A stretch of DNA of 64,000 bases from CAWFKS01 sp963816435. GTDB taxonomy: Bacteria; Pseudomonadota; Alphaproteobacteria; Rhizobiales; Rhizobiaceae. Shown here piece after piece: positions 1 through 8,570 of this stretch. Where the stretch lies: the NCBI GenBank assembly GCA_963816435.1, contig CAWFKS010000011.1, forward strand, positions 1 through 64,000. The letters are read 5' to 3'. A program made the position numbers and the translations under genes. Each line of letters opens with the position of its first letter. Position 1 is the stretch's first letter. Below the pieces are notes generated by a model, which was given only the letters and a program-made list of their open reading frames with translations, was not told the origin of the DNA and did not search any database.

Positions 1-160
1 GGTGCCGCTTCACAAGCGCGCCCGACCGGCTGAATAGCTCTCCATTTCAAGGAGGTCTGCAGGCGTGATGCCTGTGCGATATGCCCGGTTCGGGCATCGT
101 CGTTCGATGTCGTGGAACATTCCCGACGATGCCGCTTGCGCTCGCTCGGCAAAATATGCA

Positions 161-178
161 CAGTTGACTGGACAACTG
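161..178. promoter_or_regulatory. Inverted-repeat operator candidate for the GntR regulator
   Basis: Perfect 6-bp arms CAGTTG (161-166) and CAACTG (173-178) flank a 6-bp spacer, 11 bp upstream of the GTG start of the GntR gene and just before its GAGGG ribosome-binding site. GntR/UTRA repressors bind short palindromes of about this size and often repress themselves. That this is the binding site is inference from position and symmetry. Confidence 0.45.
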
Positions 179-189
179 AGGGTCGACGG

Positions 190-1029
190 GTGCGAACAAG
201 GCTCGACAAGGCAGGCGGACCGCTCTATCGGCAGATCGCCGAGAAGCTGCGCGACGAGATCGGCACCATGGAGTCGGGCGCCCGGATACCCAGCGAACCG
301 GACCTCGCCCGCGCCTGGCGCGTCAGCCGCTTCACCGTCGCCAGAGCGGTGGAATCGCTCGTCGACGAAGGCCTGATCACGCGCCGCCAGGGCAGCGGAA
401 GCTTCGTCGCCGAGGCGCCTCTGCGCCGCCAGCCGGGCTATCTCCTGAGTTTCACCGAAGCCGTGTCGGCGGCCGGCCACGCGGCCGAACATCGCCTGCT
501 CGCTTTCGAGCCGACCGACTGGCGCGAGGGGCTGCCCTACGACGAGGCGGCGCCGGTGGTGCTGCTCGACAGGCTGCGGCTGGTCGACGGCATCGCCATG
601 GCCCGCCATCGCTCGGTGCTTTCGGCCGAGCTCGTGGAGGCGACCGGCCTGACCAGGGCCATCGCCGCCGAACCCGACTTTTCGCTCTACCGCTTCTTCG
701 AGGACCGCGGCCTGACCGTGCACTACGCGACGGAGCGTCTGTTCGCCCGCGCCGCCGCACCCGAGGAGCGCGAACTTCTCGATCTCGCCGACGCGGCGGT
801 GGTGGTCGCCGTCGACCGCCAGTCCTTCGCCGCCGACGGCACGCCGCTCGACGCCGTCGAGGCGACCTACGACGCCCGCCGCTATTCCTACGAGGCGCAG
901 CTTCTGCGCCGGCCCCGCTTCGAAAAGGGAACATTCCAGAAGGAGAATGACAATGCAGAAATTCCTGACACTGCTGGCGGCCACAACGGCCCTCGGATTG
1001 GCCAGTGGAATTACGGCCGCGAAGGCTGA
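190..1029 (+). CDS. GntR family transcriptional regulator with UTRA domain
   Basis: Ligand-responsive transcription factor of 279 aa, probably controlling the adjacent nucleoside importer and enzymes. The N-terminal third is a winged helix (GPLYRQIAEKLRDEI, then the SRFTVARAVESLVDEG recognition region and the GSGSFV wing). The rest is a UTRA effector domain. GTG at 190 is preferred over the upstream in-frame ATG at 112 because GAGGG lies 7-8 nt before it and an inverted repeat lies just upstream. The last ~25 codons (from about 953) overlap the next gene in another frame by 77 nt and do not look like a UTRA ending. The real C-terminus may be near 948, where a TGA occurs in an alternative frame. 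The family is clear; the effector is unknown. Confidence 0.85.
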   Translation: MRTRLDKAGGPLYRQIAEKLRDEIGTMESGARIPSEPDLARAWRVSRFTVARAVESLVDEGLITRRQGSGSFVAEAPLRRQPGYLLSFTEAVSAAGHAAEHRLLAFEPTDWREGLPYDEAAPVVLLDRLRLVDGIAMARHRSVLSAELVEATGLTRAIAAEPDFSLYRFFEDRGLTVHYATERLFARAAAPEERELLDLADAAVVVAVDRQSFAADGTPLDAVEATYDARRYSYEAQLLRRPRFEKGTFQKENDNAEIPDTAGGHNGPRIGQWNYGREG

Positions 1030-1987
1030 CGACAAGCCGGTCGCGCTGATCATCGCGCAGGGCGGCCTCGGCGACCAGTCCTACAACGACCTCGCCTATG
1101 CCGGCTTCCAGCGCGCGCTGAAGGAGACAGGGCTTGAGGGCAAGCCGGTCGAATCCAAGGATGTCGTCGCCCAGGCAACCGACATATTGAGGCGCGCCTC
1201 CGACGCCGGCTTCGGCCTGCTGGTCGATCTCGAATATTCGCACGGCCAGCCGATGGTCGACGTCGCCAAGGACTACCCCGACACCCACTACGTCATCCTC
1301 AACCAGGTCCAGGAAGGCTCGAACATCACCTCGGTGCTGTTCCAGGAGCAGGAAGGCTCCTACCTCGCCGGCACGCTGGCCGCGCTGGTCACCACCGACG
1401 CCTCCATCAAGGGCATCAACGACAAGCCGGTCATCGGCGTCATCGGCGGCACCAAGTCGGCCGGCATCGACAAGTTCATCGCCGGCTACATCCAGGGTGC
1501 CCACGACGCCAATCCGGATGTCGAGGTGAAGGTCGCCTACTCCAACAATTTCGGTGATCCGGCGATCGGCCTGCAGATGGCCAACGCCATGTTCGAGCAG
1601 GGTGCCGACATCGTCTACCAGGTGGCCGGCGGCACCGGCATCGGCGTCATCCAGGCGGCCAAGAAGGCCGGGCACTACGCCATCGGCGTCGACACCGACC
1701 AGGACGGGCTGGCCGAGGGCAGCGTGCTGACCTCGATGATCAAGCGCACCGACGTCGCCGTCGAGAACGTCGTCAAGGATTATGCCGACGGCTCGCTGAA
1801 GGGCGGCACGACAGTGACCTTCGGGCTGAAGGACAACGGTGTCGGCCTGTCGGACATGAAATACACCAAGGACATGATCCCGCAGGAGATCATGGACAAG
1901 GTCGAGAAGGCCAAGCAGGGCATCCTGTCGGGCGACATCAAGGTCTGGAACGTCGTCGACCAGGGCTATCCGGACTGGATGAAGTAA
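953..1987 (+). CDS. BMP family ABC transporter substrate-binding protein
   Basis: Periplasmic binding protein of 344 aa for a BMP/Med-type ABC importer. Characterised members of this family bind nucleosides. A signal peptide covers roughly residues 1-26, ending near AAKADDKP, with no lipobox cysteine, so it is a soluble periplasmic protein. Family features include GGLGDQSYNDLAYAG near the mature N-terminus, GSYLAGTLAA in the first lobe, and VIGVIGG and VAGGTGIGV in the second. ATG 953 is chosen over ATG 947 because AGGAG at 941-945 is 7 nt from the former and only 1 nt from the latter. It is followed by the ATPase and two permeases of the same system. Nucleoside specificity is inferred from the family and from the downstream nucleoside phosphorylase. 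Confidence 0.9.
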   Translation: MQKFLTLLAATTALGLASGITAAKADDKPVALIIAQGGLGDQSYNDLAYAGFQRALKETGLEGKPVESKDVVAQATDILRRASDAGFGLLVDLEYSHGQPMVDVAKDYPDTHYVILNQVQEGSNITSVLFQEQEGSYLAGTLAALVTTDASIKGINDKPVIGVIGGTKSAGIDKFIAGYIQGAHDANPDVEVKVAYSNNFGDPAIGLQMANAMFEQGADIVYQVAGGTGIGVIQAAKKAGHYAIGVDTDQDGLAEGSVLTSMIKRTDVAVENVVKDYADGSLKGGTTVTFGLKDNGVGLSDMKYTKDMIPQEIMDKVEKAKQGILSGDIKVWNVVDQGYPDWMK

Positions 1988-2007
1988 GCTCCGGCGCGTT
2001 GCAGCAG

Positions 2008-3558
2008 ATGACCGGAACGGCAAGTCCGGCGGCCGGCGAGGCCGCCGCGCCCATCCGCCTCGGGGCGCGCGGCGTGACGAGGCGGTTCGGTCCCGTCGTG
2101 GCCAATGACGGGATCGACCTCGCCGTGCGGCGGGGCACGGTTCACGCGATCGTGGGCGGCAACGGCGCCGGCAAGTCCACGCTGATGCGCATCTTTCAGG
2201 GCATGGACAGGCCCGACGAGGGCACGCTGCTGATCGACGGCGAGCCGGTCTCGCTGTCGGGCCCCGCCGAAGCCTTCGAGAAGGGCATCGGCATGGTCCA
2301 CCAGGAGTTCATGCTGGTTCCGGGCCTGACCCTGCTGGAAAACCTGATCCTCGCCAAGGAGCCCACCGACGCCGGCGGCCGCATCGACCGCGCCGCCGCG
2401 CTCGACGCCGCGCGCGAGCTGGAGCGCCAGGCCGGCGTCACGCTCGACTGGCAGATGCAGGTCGACGACGCCCCCGTCCATGTGCGCCAGATCGTCGAGA
2501 TCCTGCGCCTGCTCTATCGCGGCGCCGACGTCCTCATCCTCGACGAGCCAACCGCGGTCCTGGCGCCGGCGCAGGTGCGCGACCTGATCGAGTTGCTGCG
2601 CAAGCTGAGGGACGAGGGCCGCACCATCCTGTTCATCAGCCACAAGCTCGACGAGGTGATGCAGGTGGCCGACGACGTCACGGTGCTCCGCGCCGGCCGC
2701 GTCATCGGCAGCATGCCGGTCGCCGAGACGAGCAAGGCGAAGCTCGCCGAGATGATGATCGGCGAGATCCTGACGCACCCGACCGCGCGACCTGCCGCGG
2801 TCGGCGAGCCGGTGCTGGAAATTTCGGGGCTGTCGGTGCGCGACAGCCGCGGCGTGCAGCGGCTGACCGACGTGAACCTGACGGTCAGGGCGGGCGAGAT
2901 CGTCAGCATCGCGGGCGTCGCCGGCAACGGCCAGGACGAGCTTGTCGCCGCCGTCAACGGGCTCGGCCGCGTCGACGCCGGTCGCATCGCGCTGTGCGGC
3001 ACCGACGTCACCGCCCTCGACCTGCATCAGCGGCGCGCGCTCGGTCTCGCCTATCTCAGCCCCGACCGCGCCGGCGAAGGCCTGTGCGTCGCCTCGCCCA
3101 TCCGCGACAACGCGATCGCCGGCCATCACCGGCGGCCGGAATTCTGTCGCGGCGGCGTCCTCAAGATCGGAGCCATCCGAAACCACGTCTCCGAGCTGCT
3201 CGACCGCTACTCGGTGAAGCGCGCGTCGCTTGCCGCGCCGGCTTCCAGCCTCTCGGGCGGCAATCAGCAGCGGGTCGTCATCGCGCGCGAACTCGACGCG
3301 ACGCCGAAACTGCTTCTGGCATGCCAGCCGACGCGCGGCGTCGACATACGCGGCATCGCCTTCATTCATCAGTGCCTGCTCGATTTCCGCCAGCAGGGCG
3401 GCGCGGTGCTCCTGGTCTCGGAGGAACTCGAGGAGGTGATCGCGCTGTCGGATCGCATCGTCGGCCTCTACGACGGACGCGTCACCGGCGAGGTCGCCCG
3501 CGGATCGGCCGGCATCGACAATATCGGCAGGATGATGCTCGGCGAGGTGGCGGCATGA
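2008..3558 (+). CDS. BMP-type (nucleoside) ABC transporter, double ATP-binding protein
   Basis: Energy-coupling subunit of 516 aa with two nucleotide-binding domains, as in NupA and simple-sugar ATPases. Domain 1 has Walker A GGNGAGKST (about 50-58) and Walker B VLILDEPTA, but its C-loop reads DDAPVHVRQIVEIL (about 153-166) where the family usually has a SVGxQQRVEI sequence. Domain 2 has the degenerate Walker A typical of this class (GVAGNGQDE), a canonical LSGGNQQ (415-421) and Walker B LLLACQPTRG. ATG 2008 is taken; an in-frame TTG sits at 1999. The stop overlaps the next ATG (ATGA). The degenerate domain 1 signature is real in this sequence, but its functional meaning is unknown. Confidence 0.9.
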   Translation: MTGTASPAAGEAAAPIRLGARGVTRRFGPVVANDGIDLAVRRGTVHAIVGGNGAGKSTLMRIFQGMDRPDEGTLLIDGEPVSLSGPAEAFEKGIGMVHQEFMLVPGLTLLENLILAKEPTDAGGRIDRAAALDAARELERQAGVTLDWQMQVDDAPVHVRQIVEILRLLYRGADVLILDEPTAVLAPAQVRDLIELLRKLRDEGRTILFISHKLDEVMQVADDVTVLRAGRVIGSMPVAETSKAKLAEMMIGEILTHPTARPAAVGEPVLEISGLSVRDSRGVQRLTDVNLTVRAGEIVSIAGVAGNGQDELVAAVNGLGRVDAGRIALCGTDVTALDLHQRRALGLAYLSPDRAGEGLCVASPIRDNAIAGHHRRPEFCRGGVLKIGAIRNHVSELLDRYSVKRASLAAPASSLSGGNQQRVVIARELDATPKLLLACQPTRGVDIRGIAFIHQCLLDFRQQGGAVLLVSEELEEVIALSDRIVGLYDGRVTGEVARGSAGIDNIGRMMLGEVAA

Positions 3559-4619
3559 CCAGCGACGCCGCCGCATCCGTAACCGTCGCGCCGACGCGCG
3601 GCTGGCTGCGCCCGGTCGGCGAGGCGCTGCTGCCGCTCGTCGTGGCGCTGGTCATCGCCGCCGTCATCCTGCTCGTCTCCGGCTACAATCCCGCCGAGGT
3701 CTACCGGCTGCTGCTGGTCGAATCCTTTGGCGGCAGCCGCCGCGTCGCGGCGACGCTCTCCGCCTCCACGCCGCTCATCCTGACCGGGCTCGGGACCGCG
3801 ATCGCCTTCCGCGCCGGCGTGTTCAATGTCGGCGTCGAGGGCTGCGTGCTGGTCGGCGGCCTGATGGCCGCCTGGCTCGGCCTCGTCTGGGGCGGGTTTC
3901 CGGCGGTCGTGCTGATCACACTGGCCTTGCTGGCCGCGCTCGTCGTCGGCGGCCTGTGGATGCTGGTTCCCGGACTCCTCAAGGCCCGGCTCGGCGTCGA
4001 CGAGGTCGTGACCACGCTGATGCTGAACTTCATCGCGCTCAGCATCACCGCCTATCTCGTCAACGGCCCCCTGCTCGCGCCGGGCTCTGCCAATTCCGGC
4101 ACCGCCATGATCGCCGATGCCGCGCGGCTGCCCCGCCTGATGCCGCCGTCGACGCTGAACCTCGGCTTCGTCATCGCGGTCGTGCTCCTCGTCCTCTACG
4201 CGCTGTGGGACCGCTTCACCGCGATGGGCTTCGAGACCCGGCTGGCGGGCATGAGCCCGCGCTTCGCGATCGCGTCCGGCATCGACCTGCCGGGACTGAT
4301 CGTCAGGATGATGATCCTGTCGGGCGCCATCGGCGGCCTTGCCGGCGGCATCCACGCGCTCGGCAACGTCCACCGGTTCGTGGTCGGCTTTTCGCCCGGC
4401 TACGGCTTCACCGGCATCGCCGTCGCCCTGCTCGGGCGCGGCACCGGCATCGGCATCTTTCTCGCCGCCGTGCTGTTCGGCGCGCTGGCAACGTCCGGCG
4501 CCACCATCCAGCTCTTCAGCGACGTGCCGATCGAGATCGTCAACGTGGTGCAGGGACTGGTAATGATCTTCGCGGTCGCGCGGTTCGGCTGGATCTTCGC
4601 CCGGAGGCGCGCGCAATGA
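3555..4619 (+). CDS. BMP-type (nucleoside) ABC transporter permease 1
   Basis: Inner-membrane permease of 354 aa belonging to the branched-chain/ribose-type permease superfamily (BPD_transp_2). It has about nine or ten hydrophobic segments after a short polar N-terminus, with the family hallmarks GTAIAFRAGVFNVGVEG near the first third and ARLGVDEVVTTLMLNFIAL in the middle. It starts at ATG 3555 inside the ATPase stop (ATGA overlap) and its own stop overlaps the start of permease 2, so the three genes should be translationally coupled. The loop region GFETRLAGMSPRFA is the expected coupling segment with the ATPase. Specificity is inferred from context. Confidence 0.9.
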   Translation: MTSDAAASVTVAPTRGWLRPVGEALLPLVVALVIAAVILLVSGYNPAEVYRLLLVESFGGSRRVAATLSASTPLILTGLGTAIAFRAGVFNVGVEGCVLVGGLMAAWLGLVWGGFPAVVLITLALLAALVVGGLWMLVPGLLKARLGVDEVVTTLMLNFIALSITAYLVNGPLLAPGSANSGTAMIADAARLPRLMPPSTLNLGFVIAVVLLVLYALWDRFTAMGFETRLAGMSPRFAIASGIDLPGLIVRMMILSGAIGGLAGGIHALGNVHRFVVGFSPGYGFTGIAVALLGRGTGIGIFLAAVLFGALATSGATIQLFSDVPIEIVNVVQGLVMIFAVARFGWIFARRRAQ

Positions 4620-5515
4620 TCGACAACGTCATTCACGACGCGCTGGTGATGACCACGCCGATCCTGCTCGCCGCCCTCGGCGGCCTGGTCAACCGCGTCG
4701 GCGGCATCGTCAATATCGGCCTCGACGCCATGATGCTGGTCGGCGCGCTGTTCGGACTGATCGTCGCCTCCACCGGCGCCGGCTGGGTCGGCGGGCTCGC
4801 CGCGGCCGGGTTCGCCGGCGCTGTCGTCGGCCTGCTGATGTCGCTGTCGGTGACCCGGCTGGAAGCCAACGAGATCGTCGTCGGGCTCGGCCTGAACGTG
4901 GTGGTCGCCGGGCTGGTGCGCTTCTTCCTGAAGACGGTCTACGGCACCGCCGGCACGCTCAGCCTGCCGAACGTCGAGATGCTGCCGCGCCTGCACATCC
5001 CGGTCGTGGCCGACATTCCGGTTGTCGGCGCCATCCTGTCGGGGCACGACCTGCTGACCTGGGCCGCCTGGATCATGGTGCCTTTCACCGCCTGGTTCCT
5101 GGCGCGCACGCGCCTCGGCCTGAGGATGCGGGCGGCGGGCGCCGCGCCCCAGGCAACCCGCGCGCTCGGCCTGAATCCGCTGACGCTGCGCGATCTGTCG
5201 ACGGCCTATGCCGGGTTCATGTCGGGACTGGCCGGCGCCTACCTGTCGATCGGCGTGGTCGGCATATTCAACGAAGGCATCACCGCCGGGCGCGGTTTCA
5301 TCGCACTCGCCGCCTTCTACTTCGGGCGCAACCGGCCGTGGCTGACCGCGGTCGGTGCGCTGATCTTCGGCTTCTTCGACGCCTTCCAGATCAGGCTGCA
5401 GGGTCGCGGCGTTCCGGCCGAACTGGTGCAGACGCTGCCCTACGTGATGGTGATCCTCGTGCTCGCCGGGCTGGGCGTGGTGGCGAAGAGAAGAAGAAGC
5501 GGCACGCAGATCTAG
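4616..5515 (+). CDS. BMP-type (nucleoside) ABC transporter permease 2
   Basis: Second membrane subunit (299 aa) of the same importer, smaller than its partner as usual for this class. Nearly the whole protein is hydrophobic helices. Family segments include VGGIVNIGLDAMMLVGAL near the N-terminus, TRLEANEIVVGLGLNV in the middle and GRNRPWLTAVGALIFG near the C-terminus. The start at 4616 overlaps the permease 1 stop. The C-terminus ends in a short basic tail (KRRRSG) facing the cytoplasm. A 75-nt gap with a good AGGAG site then leads into the enzyme genes, so transport and catabolism are probably one transcript. Confidence 0.9.
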   Translation: MIDNVIHDALVMTTPILLAALGGLVNRVGGIVNIGLDAMMLVGALFGLIVASTGAGWVGGLAAAGFAGAVVGLLMSLSVTRLEANEIVVGLGLNVVVAGLVRFFLKTVYGTAGTLSLPNVEMLPRLHIPVVADIPVVGAILSGHDLLTWAAWIMVPFTAWFLARTRLGLRMRAAGAAPQATRALGLNPLTLRDLSTAYAGFMSGLAGAYLSIGVVGIFNEGITAGRGFIALAAFYFGRNRPWLTAVGALIFGFFDAFQIRLQGRGVPAELVQTLPYVMVILVLAGLGVVAKRRRSGTQI

Positions 5516-5590
5516 CGTCGCCGGGAAACGTTCGAGGAAATTGCATGGAGTGCCTCGTGTATCGATGCCCCGCAGAACAGGAGGCCAATG

Positions 5591-6145
5591 ATGCGTGACA
5601 CCGCGCTGGTCCTGGTCGACGTGATGAACGCGTTCTTCCTGCCGGAGGGACCCAACTACTACCCCGAAGTGGTCGAGGTGCTGGATCCGCTGCGACGGCT
5701 GCTCGACGCCGCGCGCGAGTCCGGGACGATCGTCGTCCATGCGATCGAGCGGCACCGCCCGGGCTTCGACGACTTCGAATGGCGCAAGCTGCCTGTGCAC
5801 TATCTGGAAGGCTCGCGGGACGCGGAGTTCTTCGAGGGCTTCCAGCCGCAGGGCGAATACGAGACGATCGTGCGCAAGCGGCGTTTCAGCGCCTTCTTCG
5901 GCACCGACCTGGCGCTGTTCCTGCACGAGCAGGACATCCGGCGGGTGGTCATCGGCGGCATCAAGACCAATGTCTGCATCCGCGCTACCGCGCAGGATGC
6001 CTTCGCCAACGGCTTCGAACCGGTGGTGCCGCGCGAGGCGACCAACTCCAACCGGCCGCATCTGGCCGCCGCCTCGCTGGAGGACATCGAGCGCTACATG
6101 GGCCGCGTCGTGTCGCTCGAGGAGGCGCTGGAGATGCTGGGATGA
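5591..6145 (+). CDS. Isochorismatase-family cysteine hydrolase
   Basis: Cytoplasmic hydrolase of 184 aa in the isochorismatase-like fold. The expected catalytic triad is visible: Asp10 in LVLVDVMNAFF, Lys96 in VRKRRFSAFFGT and Cys129 in TNVCIRATA, so it is a true amidase/hydrolase type rather than a degenerate relative. Two ATGs occur in tandem (5588 and 5591). AGGAG at 5579-5583 fits 5591 better. It overlaps the kinase gene by ATGA. In nucleoside-salvage neighbourhoods such enzymes can cleave amide or ureido intermediates of base breakdown (RutB is one example), but the substrate here cannot be read from sequence. Confidence 0.85.
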   Translation: MRDTALVLVDVMNAFFLPEGPNYYPEVVEVLDPLRRLLDAARESGTIVVHAIERHRPGFDDFEWRKLPVHYLEGSRDAEFFEGFQPQGEYETIVRKRRFSAFFGTDLALFLHEQDIRRVVIGGIKTNVCIRATAQDAFANGFEPVVPREATNSNRPHLAAASLEDIERYMGRVVSLEEALEMLG

Positions 6146-7011
6146 GCCTGGTCGCCGTCACCGGCTATGCAAGCCTCGACCACGTCGCCAGCCTCGACGG
6201 CAAGCCGGCCGCCGGCAGCACGACGATGATTGTCGGCCGGCCGGCGGAGTGGCCGCGGCTCGGCGGCGGCCCTGCCTATGTCGCGTCGGCGCTGGTGAAG
6301 TCAGGCGTATCGCCGGTCTACCCGCTTAGCTGGGTCGGCACCGATCGGGACGGCGAGGCCTACTGCGCCAAGCTCTCGGCCGCGGGTGTCGCCACAGACG
6401 GCATCCAGCGGCGCGCCGACGGCCGCACGCCGCTCGCCATCCTCGCCTATCAGCCGGACGGCGGCTGCATATGCCTCTACGACACCGGCATGCCGCAGGT
6501 GCTGCCGCTATCGGTCGCGCAACTCGACATCGTGGCGCGGGCGGACTGGGTGTGCGTCACGATCGGCCCGAAAGAGGCGACGGTTGGTGTGCTCGATACG
6601 ATCCGGCCGGCGGCGAAGCTCGCATGGGTGGTGAAATACGCCCCGACCGACATGCCGTTCGAGCACGCCGTCAGGCTCGCCGGCCGTTCCGACCTGATCT
6701 GCTTCTCGCGCGCCGAAAGCCCCTTCGTGAAGGAGGTGCTGTCGAAAACCCCGTCCCGCCCCTCGCGCATCCTGATCGAGACGCGCGGCGAGGAGGGCGC
6801 GCTCCTTTCGCGCGACGATGAGGAGAGGTTCGTCGCCGCCTCGCCGATCTCGGTCGGCGATCCGACCGGCGCGGGCGACACGTTCGCCGGCGGTGCGCTG
6901 GCAGCCCTGGTGAAGGGCGAGACGGACGCAACGAAAATTCTTCAAGCCGGCCACGCCGCGGCGAGGCAGCTCCTGCTCGGGCGGCAGGCCGGCGAAACCG
7001 AAAGCATGTGA
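6142..7011 (+). CDS. PfkB family carbohydrate/nucleoside kinase
   Basis: Cytoplasmic ribokinase-like ATP-dependent kinase of 289 aa. The N-terminal PfkB region with a di-glycine substrate-binding motif (LGGGPAYVASAL) and the C-terminal signature with the catalytic Asp and anion hole (DPTGAGDTFAGG, about residues 243-254) are both present. It lies between an isochorismatase-like hydrolase and a nucleoside phosphorylase with overlapping or near-touching ends. Plausible substrates are a nucleoside or the pentose released from it; pseudouridine or ribose kinases belong to the same fold. There is no PsuG-type pseudouridine glycosidase alongside, so pseudouridine use is not supported. Confidence 0.85.
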   Translation: MSLVAVTGYASLDHVASLDGKPAAGSTTMIVGRPAEWPRLGGGPAYVASALVKSGVSPVYPLSWVGTDRDGEAYCAKLSAAGVATDGIQRRADGRTPLAILAYQPDGGCICLYDTGMPQVLPLSVAQLDIVARADWVCVTIGPKEATVGVLDTIRPAAKLAWVVKYAPTDMPFEHAVRLAGRSDLICFSRAESPFVKEVLSKTPSRPSRILIETRGEEGALLSRDDEERFVAASPISVGDPTGAGDTFAGGALAALVKGETDATKILQAGHAAARQLLLGRQAGETESM

Positions 7012-7012
7012 G

Positions 7013-7804
7013 ATGACGGATTCCAGTTCTTCAAAGCGGTCCTGGTATATCGGCGCCGGCGCCGACGAGGTCGGCGACGCCGCCATCCTGGTCGGCGATC
7101 CCGACCGCATCGCGCGGCTGGCCGAGCACATGGAAGACGTCGTCTTCCTGCCGGAGAAGCGCGGACTGCGCACGATCACCGGCACGCGTGCCGGCCGTCG
7201 CGTCACCGTCTCCGCCTTCGGCATGGGCGCGCCGATCGCGGCCATCGTGTTGCACGAGCTGTTTGCGCTCGGCGCCCGCACCTTCCTGAGGATCGGCACG
7301 GCGATGGCGGTCAGGCCGGTGCGCCTCGGCGAGTTCGTGCTGGCCGAGGGGGCGCTGCGCGCCGACGGCACCTCGCAGACCTATGCGCCGCTCGGCTATC
7401 CGGCGATCGCGGATTTCGAGCTGAACACGGTGCTGCGCGAGCGGTTGTCGGCGTCGCCGCATCGCTGGCACGCCGGCATCTTTGGCACCTATGACGGGTT
7501 CTACACCGAGATGTTCGCGCTGTCGGAGGACCGCCGCGCGATGATCGACGAGCTGAAGCGCGACATCGCCCGCATGCGGCTGATCGGCACCGACATGGAG
7601 ACCTCGGCGCTGCTGACGGCCGCGCGCGTTCTCGGCGCCCGCGCCTCGACGCTGTGCATCGCCACCGTCGATGCCGAGACGCTTGCCAAGATCGAGGACG
7701 CGCCGATGGCGAAGCTGGAGCGCGACCTGTTCGAGATCGCACTCGACGCGGTCACCCGCGTCGATCCGCCCAGAGACGAAAAACAAGAAAAGGAGGCGTC
7801 ATGA
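7013..7804 (+). CDS. Nucleoside phosphorylase (PNP/UDP phosphorylase family)
   Basis: Cytoplasmic phosphorylase of 263 aa that should split a nucleoside with phosphate into base and (deoxy)ribose 1-phosphate. The family phosphate-binding segment LVGDPDRI is near residue 25. The GMG segment (SAFGMGAPIAAI), the glycine-rich region IGTAMAV and the sugar-binding IGTDMETSALLTAA (about 188-201, the usual DMExxA type motif) are all visible. It begins one base after the kinase stop, and its own stop overlaps the SIS gene start. With the BMP importer upstream it makes nucleoside catabolism the best reading of the whole operon. Purine or pyrimidine preference cannot be assigned. Confidence 0.87.
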   Translation: MTDSSSSKRSWYIGAGADEVGDAAILVGDPDRIARLAEHMEDVVFLPEKRGLRTITGTRAGRRVTVSAFGMGAPIAAIVLHELFALGARTFLRIGTAMAVRPVRLGEFVLAEGALRADGTSQTYAPLGYPAIADFELNTVLRERLSASPHRWHAGIFGTYDGFYTEMFALSEDRRAMIDELKRDIARMRLIGTDMETSALLTAARVLGARASTLCIATVDAETLAKIEDAPMAKLERDLFEIALDAVTRVDPPRDEKQEKEAS

Positions 7805-8568
7805 CAACGATTGTCGACCGCTATTTCGAAAGCCTGGTCGAGCGGCTGGAAAAGGTCCGCACCACCCAGGCCGACTCCATCGAGCGCGCGGCCGCGCTGT
7901 GCGCCGACAGCATCGCGGCGGGCAAGCTCGTCTTCACCTTCGGCACCGGCCACGGCGCCCTGCCGGCGCTCGAAAGCTTTCCGCGCACCGGAACCGTGGT
8001 CGGCTTCCGGCCGATCGTGGAAAGCACCATGATCTCCTTCCACCACGTCTGGGGCGACATGGGCGCCAGGCAGTACCGCTTCATCCATGCCCAGGAAGGC
8101 TACGGCAAGGCGATCCTGTCGTCGCACCAGATCGACCCCGCCGACACGATGATCCTGTTCTCGCATTCCGGCATCAACGCCGTGATCATGGACATCGCGC
8201 TGGAGTGCAAGGCGCGCGGCCTGTCGGTGATCGGCGTGACCTCGCTGCCGCATTCCTCCAGCACCGCCTCTCGGCACTCCTCCGGCAAGCGGCTGTTCGA
8301 GGTTGCCGACGTCGTCGTCGACACCGGCATTCCGCTGGCCGATGCCGCCCTCGAGATCGAGGGGATGGAGCACCCGGTCGGCGCCAGCTCGACCAGCGTC
8401 ACCATCGCCATCGCCCACGCCATCGTCTCGGCGACCGCCGAGAAGCTGGTCGAACGCGGCGAGAAGCCGTTCGTCATGGTCAACCCGAACACCGCGGGCA
8501 AGGAAGCGGCCAACAAGCAGAACGATGCCAACTACGCCGAATTGTGGCGCCGGCTGAGGTCGCGCTGA
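7801..8568 (+). CDS. SIS domain protein (UPF0309-like putative sugar-phosphate isomerase)
   Basis: Protein of 255 aa with a single sugar-isomerase (SIS) fold. It shows the SIS core TFGTGHGALPALESF, a serine-rich phosphate-binding loop ILFSHSGINAVIMD and the segment GVTSLPHSSSTASRHSSGKRL. The region around FHHVWGDMGARQYRF resembles the UPF0309 group of conserved hypothetical proteins. AGGAGG (7791-7796) precedes ATG 7801, which overlaps the phosphorylase stop. SIS proteins bind phosphorylated sugars, so a role with the sugar 1-phosphate released by the phosphorylase or the product of the PfkB kinase is likely, but this is inference from the neighbourhood. Confidence 0.8.
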   Translation: MTTIVDRYFESLVERLEKVRTTQADSIERAAALCADSIAAGKLVFTFGTGHGALPALESFPRTGTVVGFRPIVESTMISFHHVWGDMGARQYRFIHAQEGYGKAILSSHQIDPADTMILFSHSGINAVIMDIALECKARGLSVIGVTSLPHSSSTASRHSSGKRLFEVADVVVDTGIPLADAALEIEGMEHPVGASSTSVTIAIAHAIVSATAEKLVERGEKPFVMVNPNTAGKEAANKQNDANYAELWRRLRSR

Positions 8569-8570
8569 CG

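Noticed and set aside
452..2023. Long open frame on the minus strand opposite the BMP binding-protein gene
   Set aside because: High-GC codon bias leaves the antisense frame open. The translation is Gly/Arg/Asp-rich without family features, while the plus strand encodes a clear binding protein.
6142..7804. Pseudouridine degradation module
   Set aside because: A PfkB kinase and a nucleoside importer fit, but there is no PsuG glycosidase and a phosphorylase is present instead.
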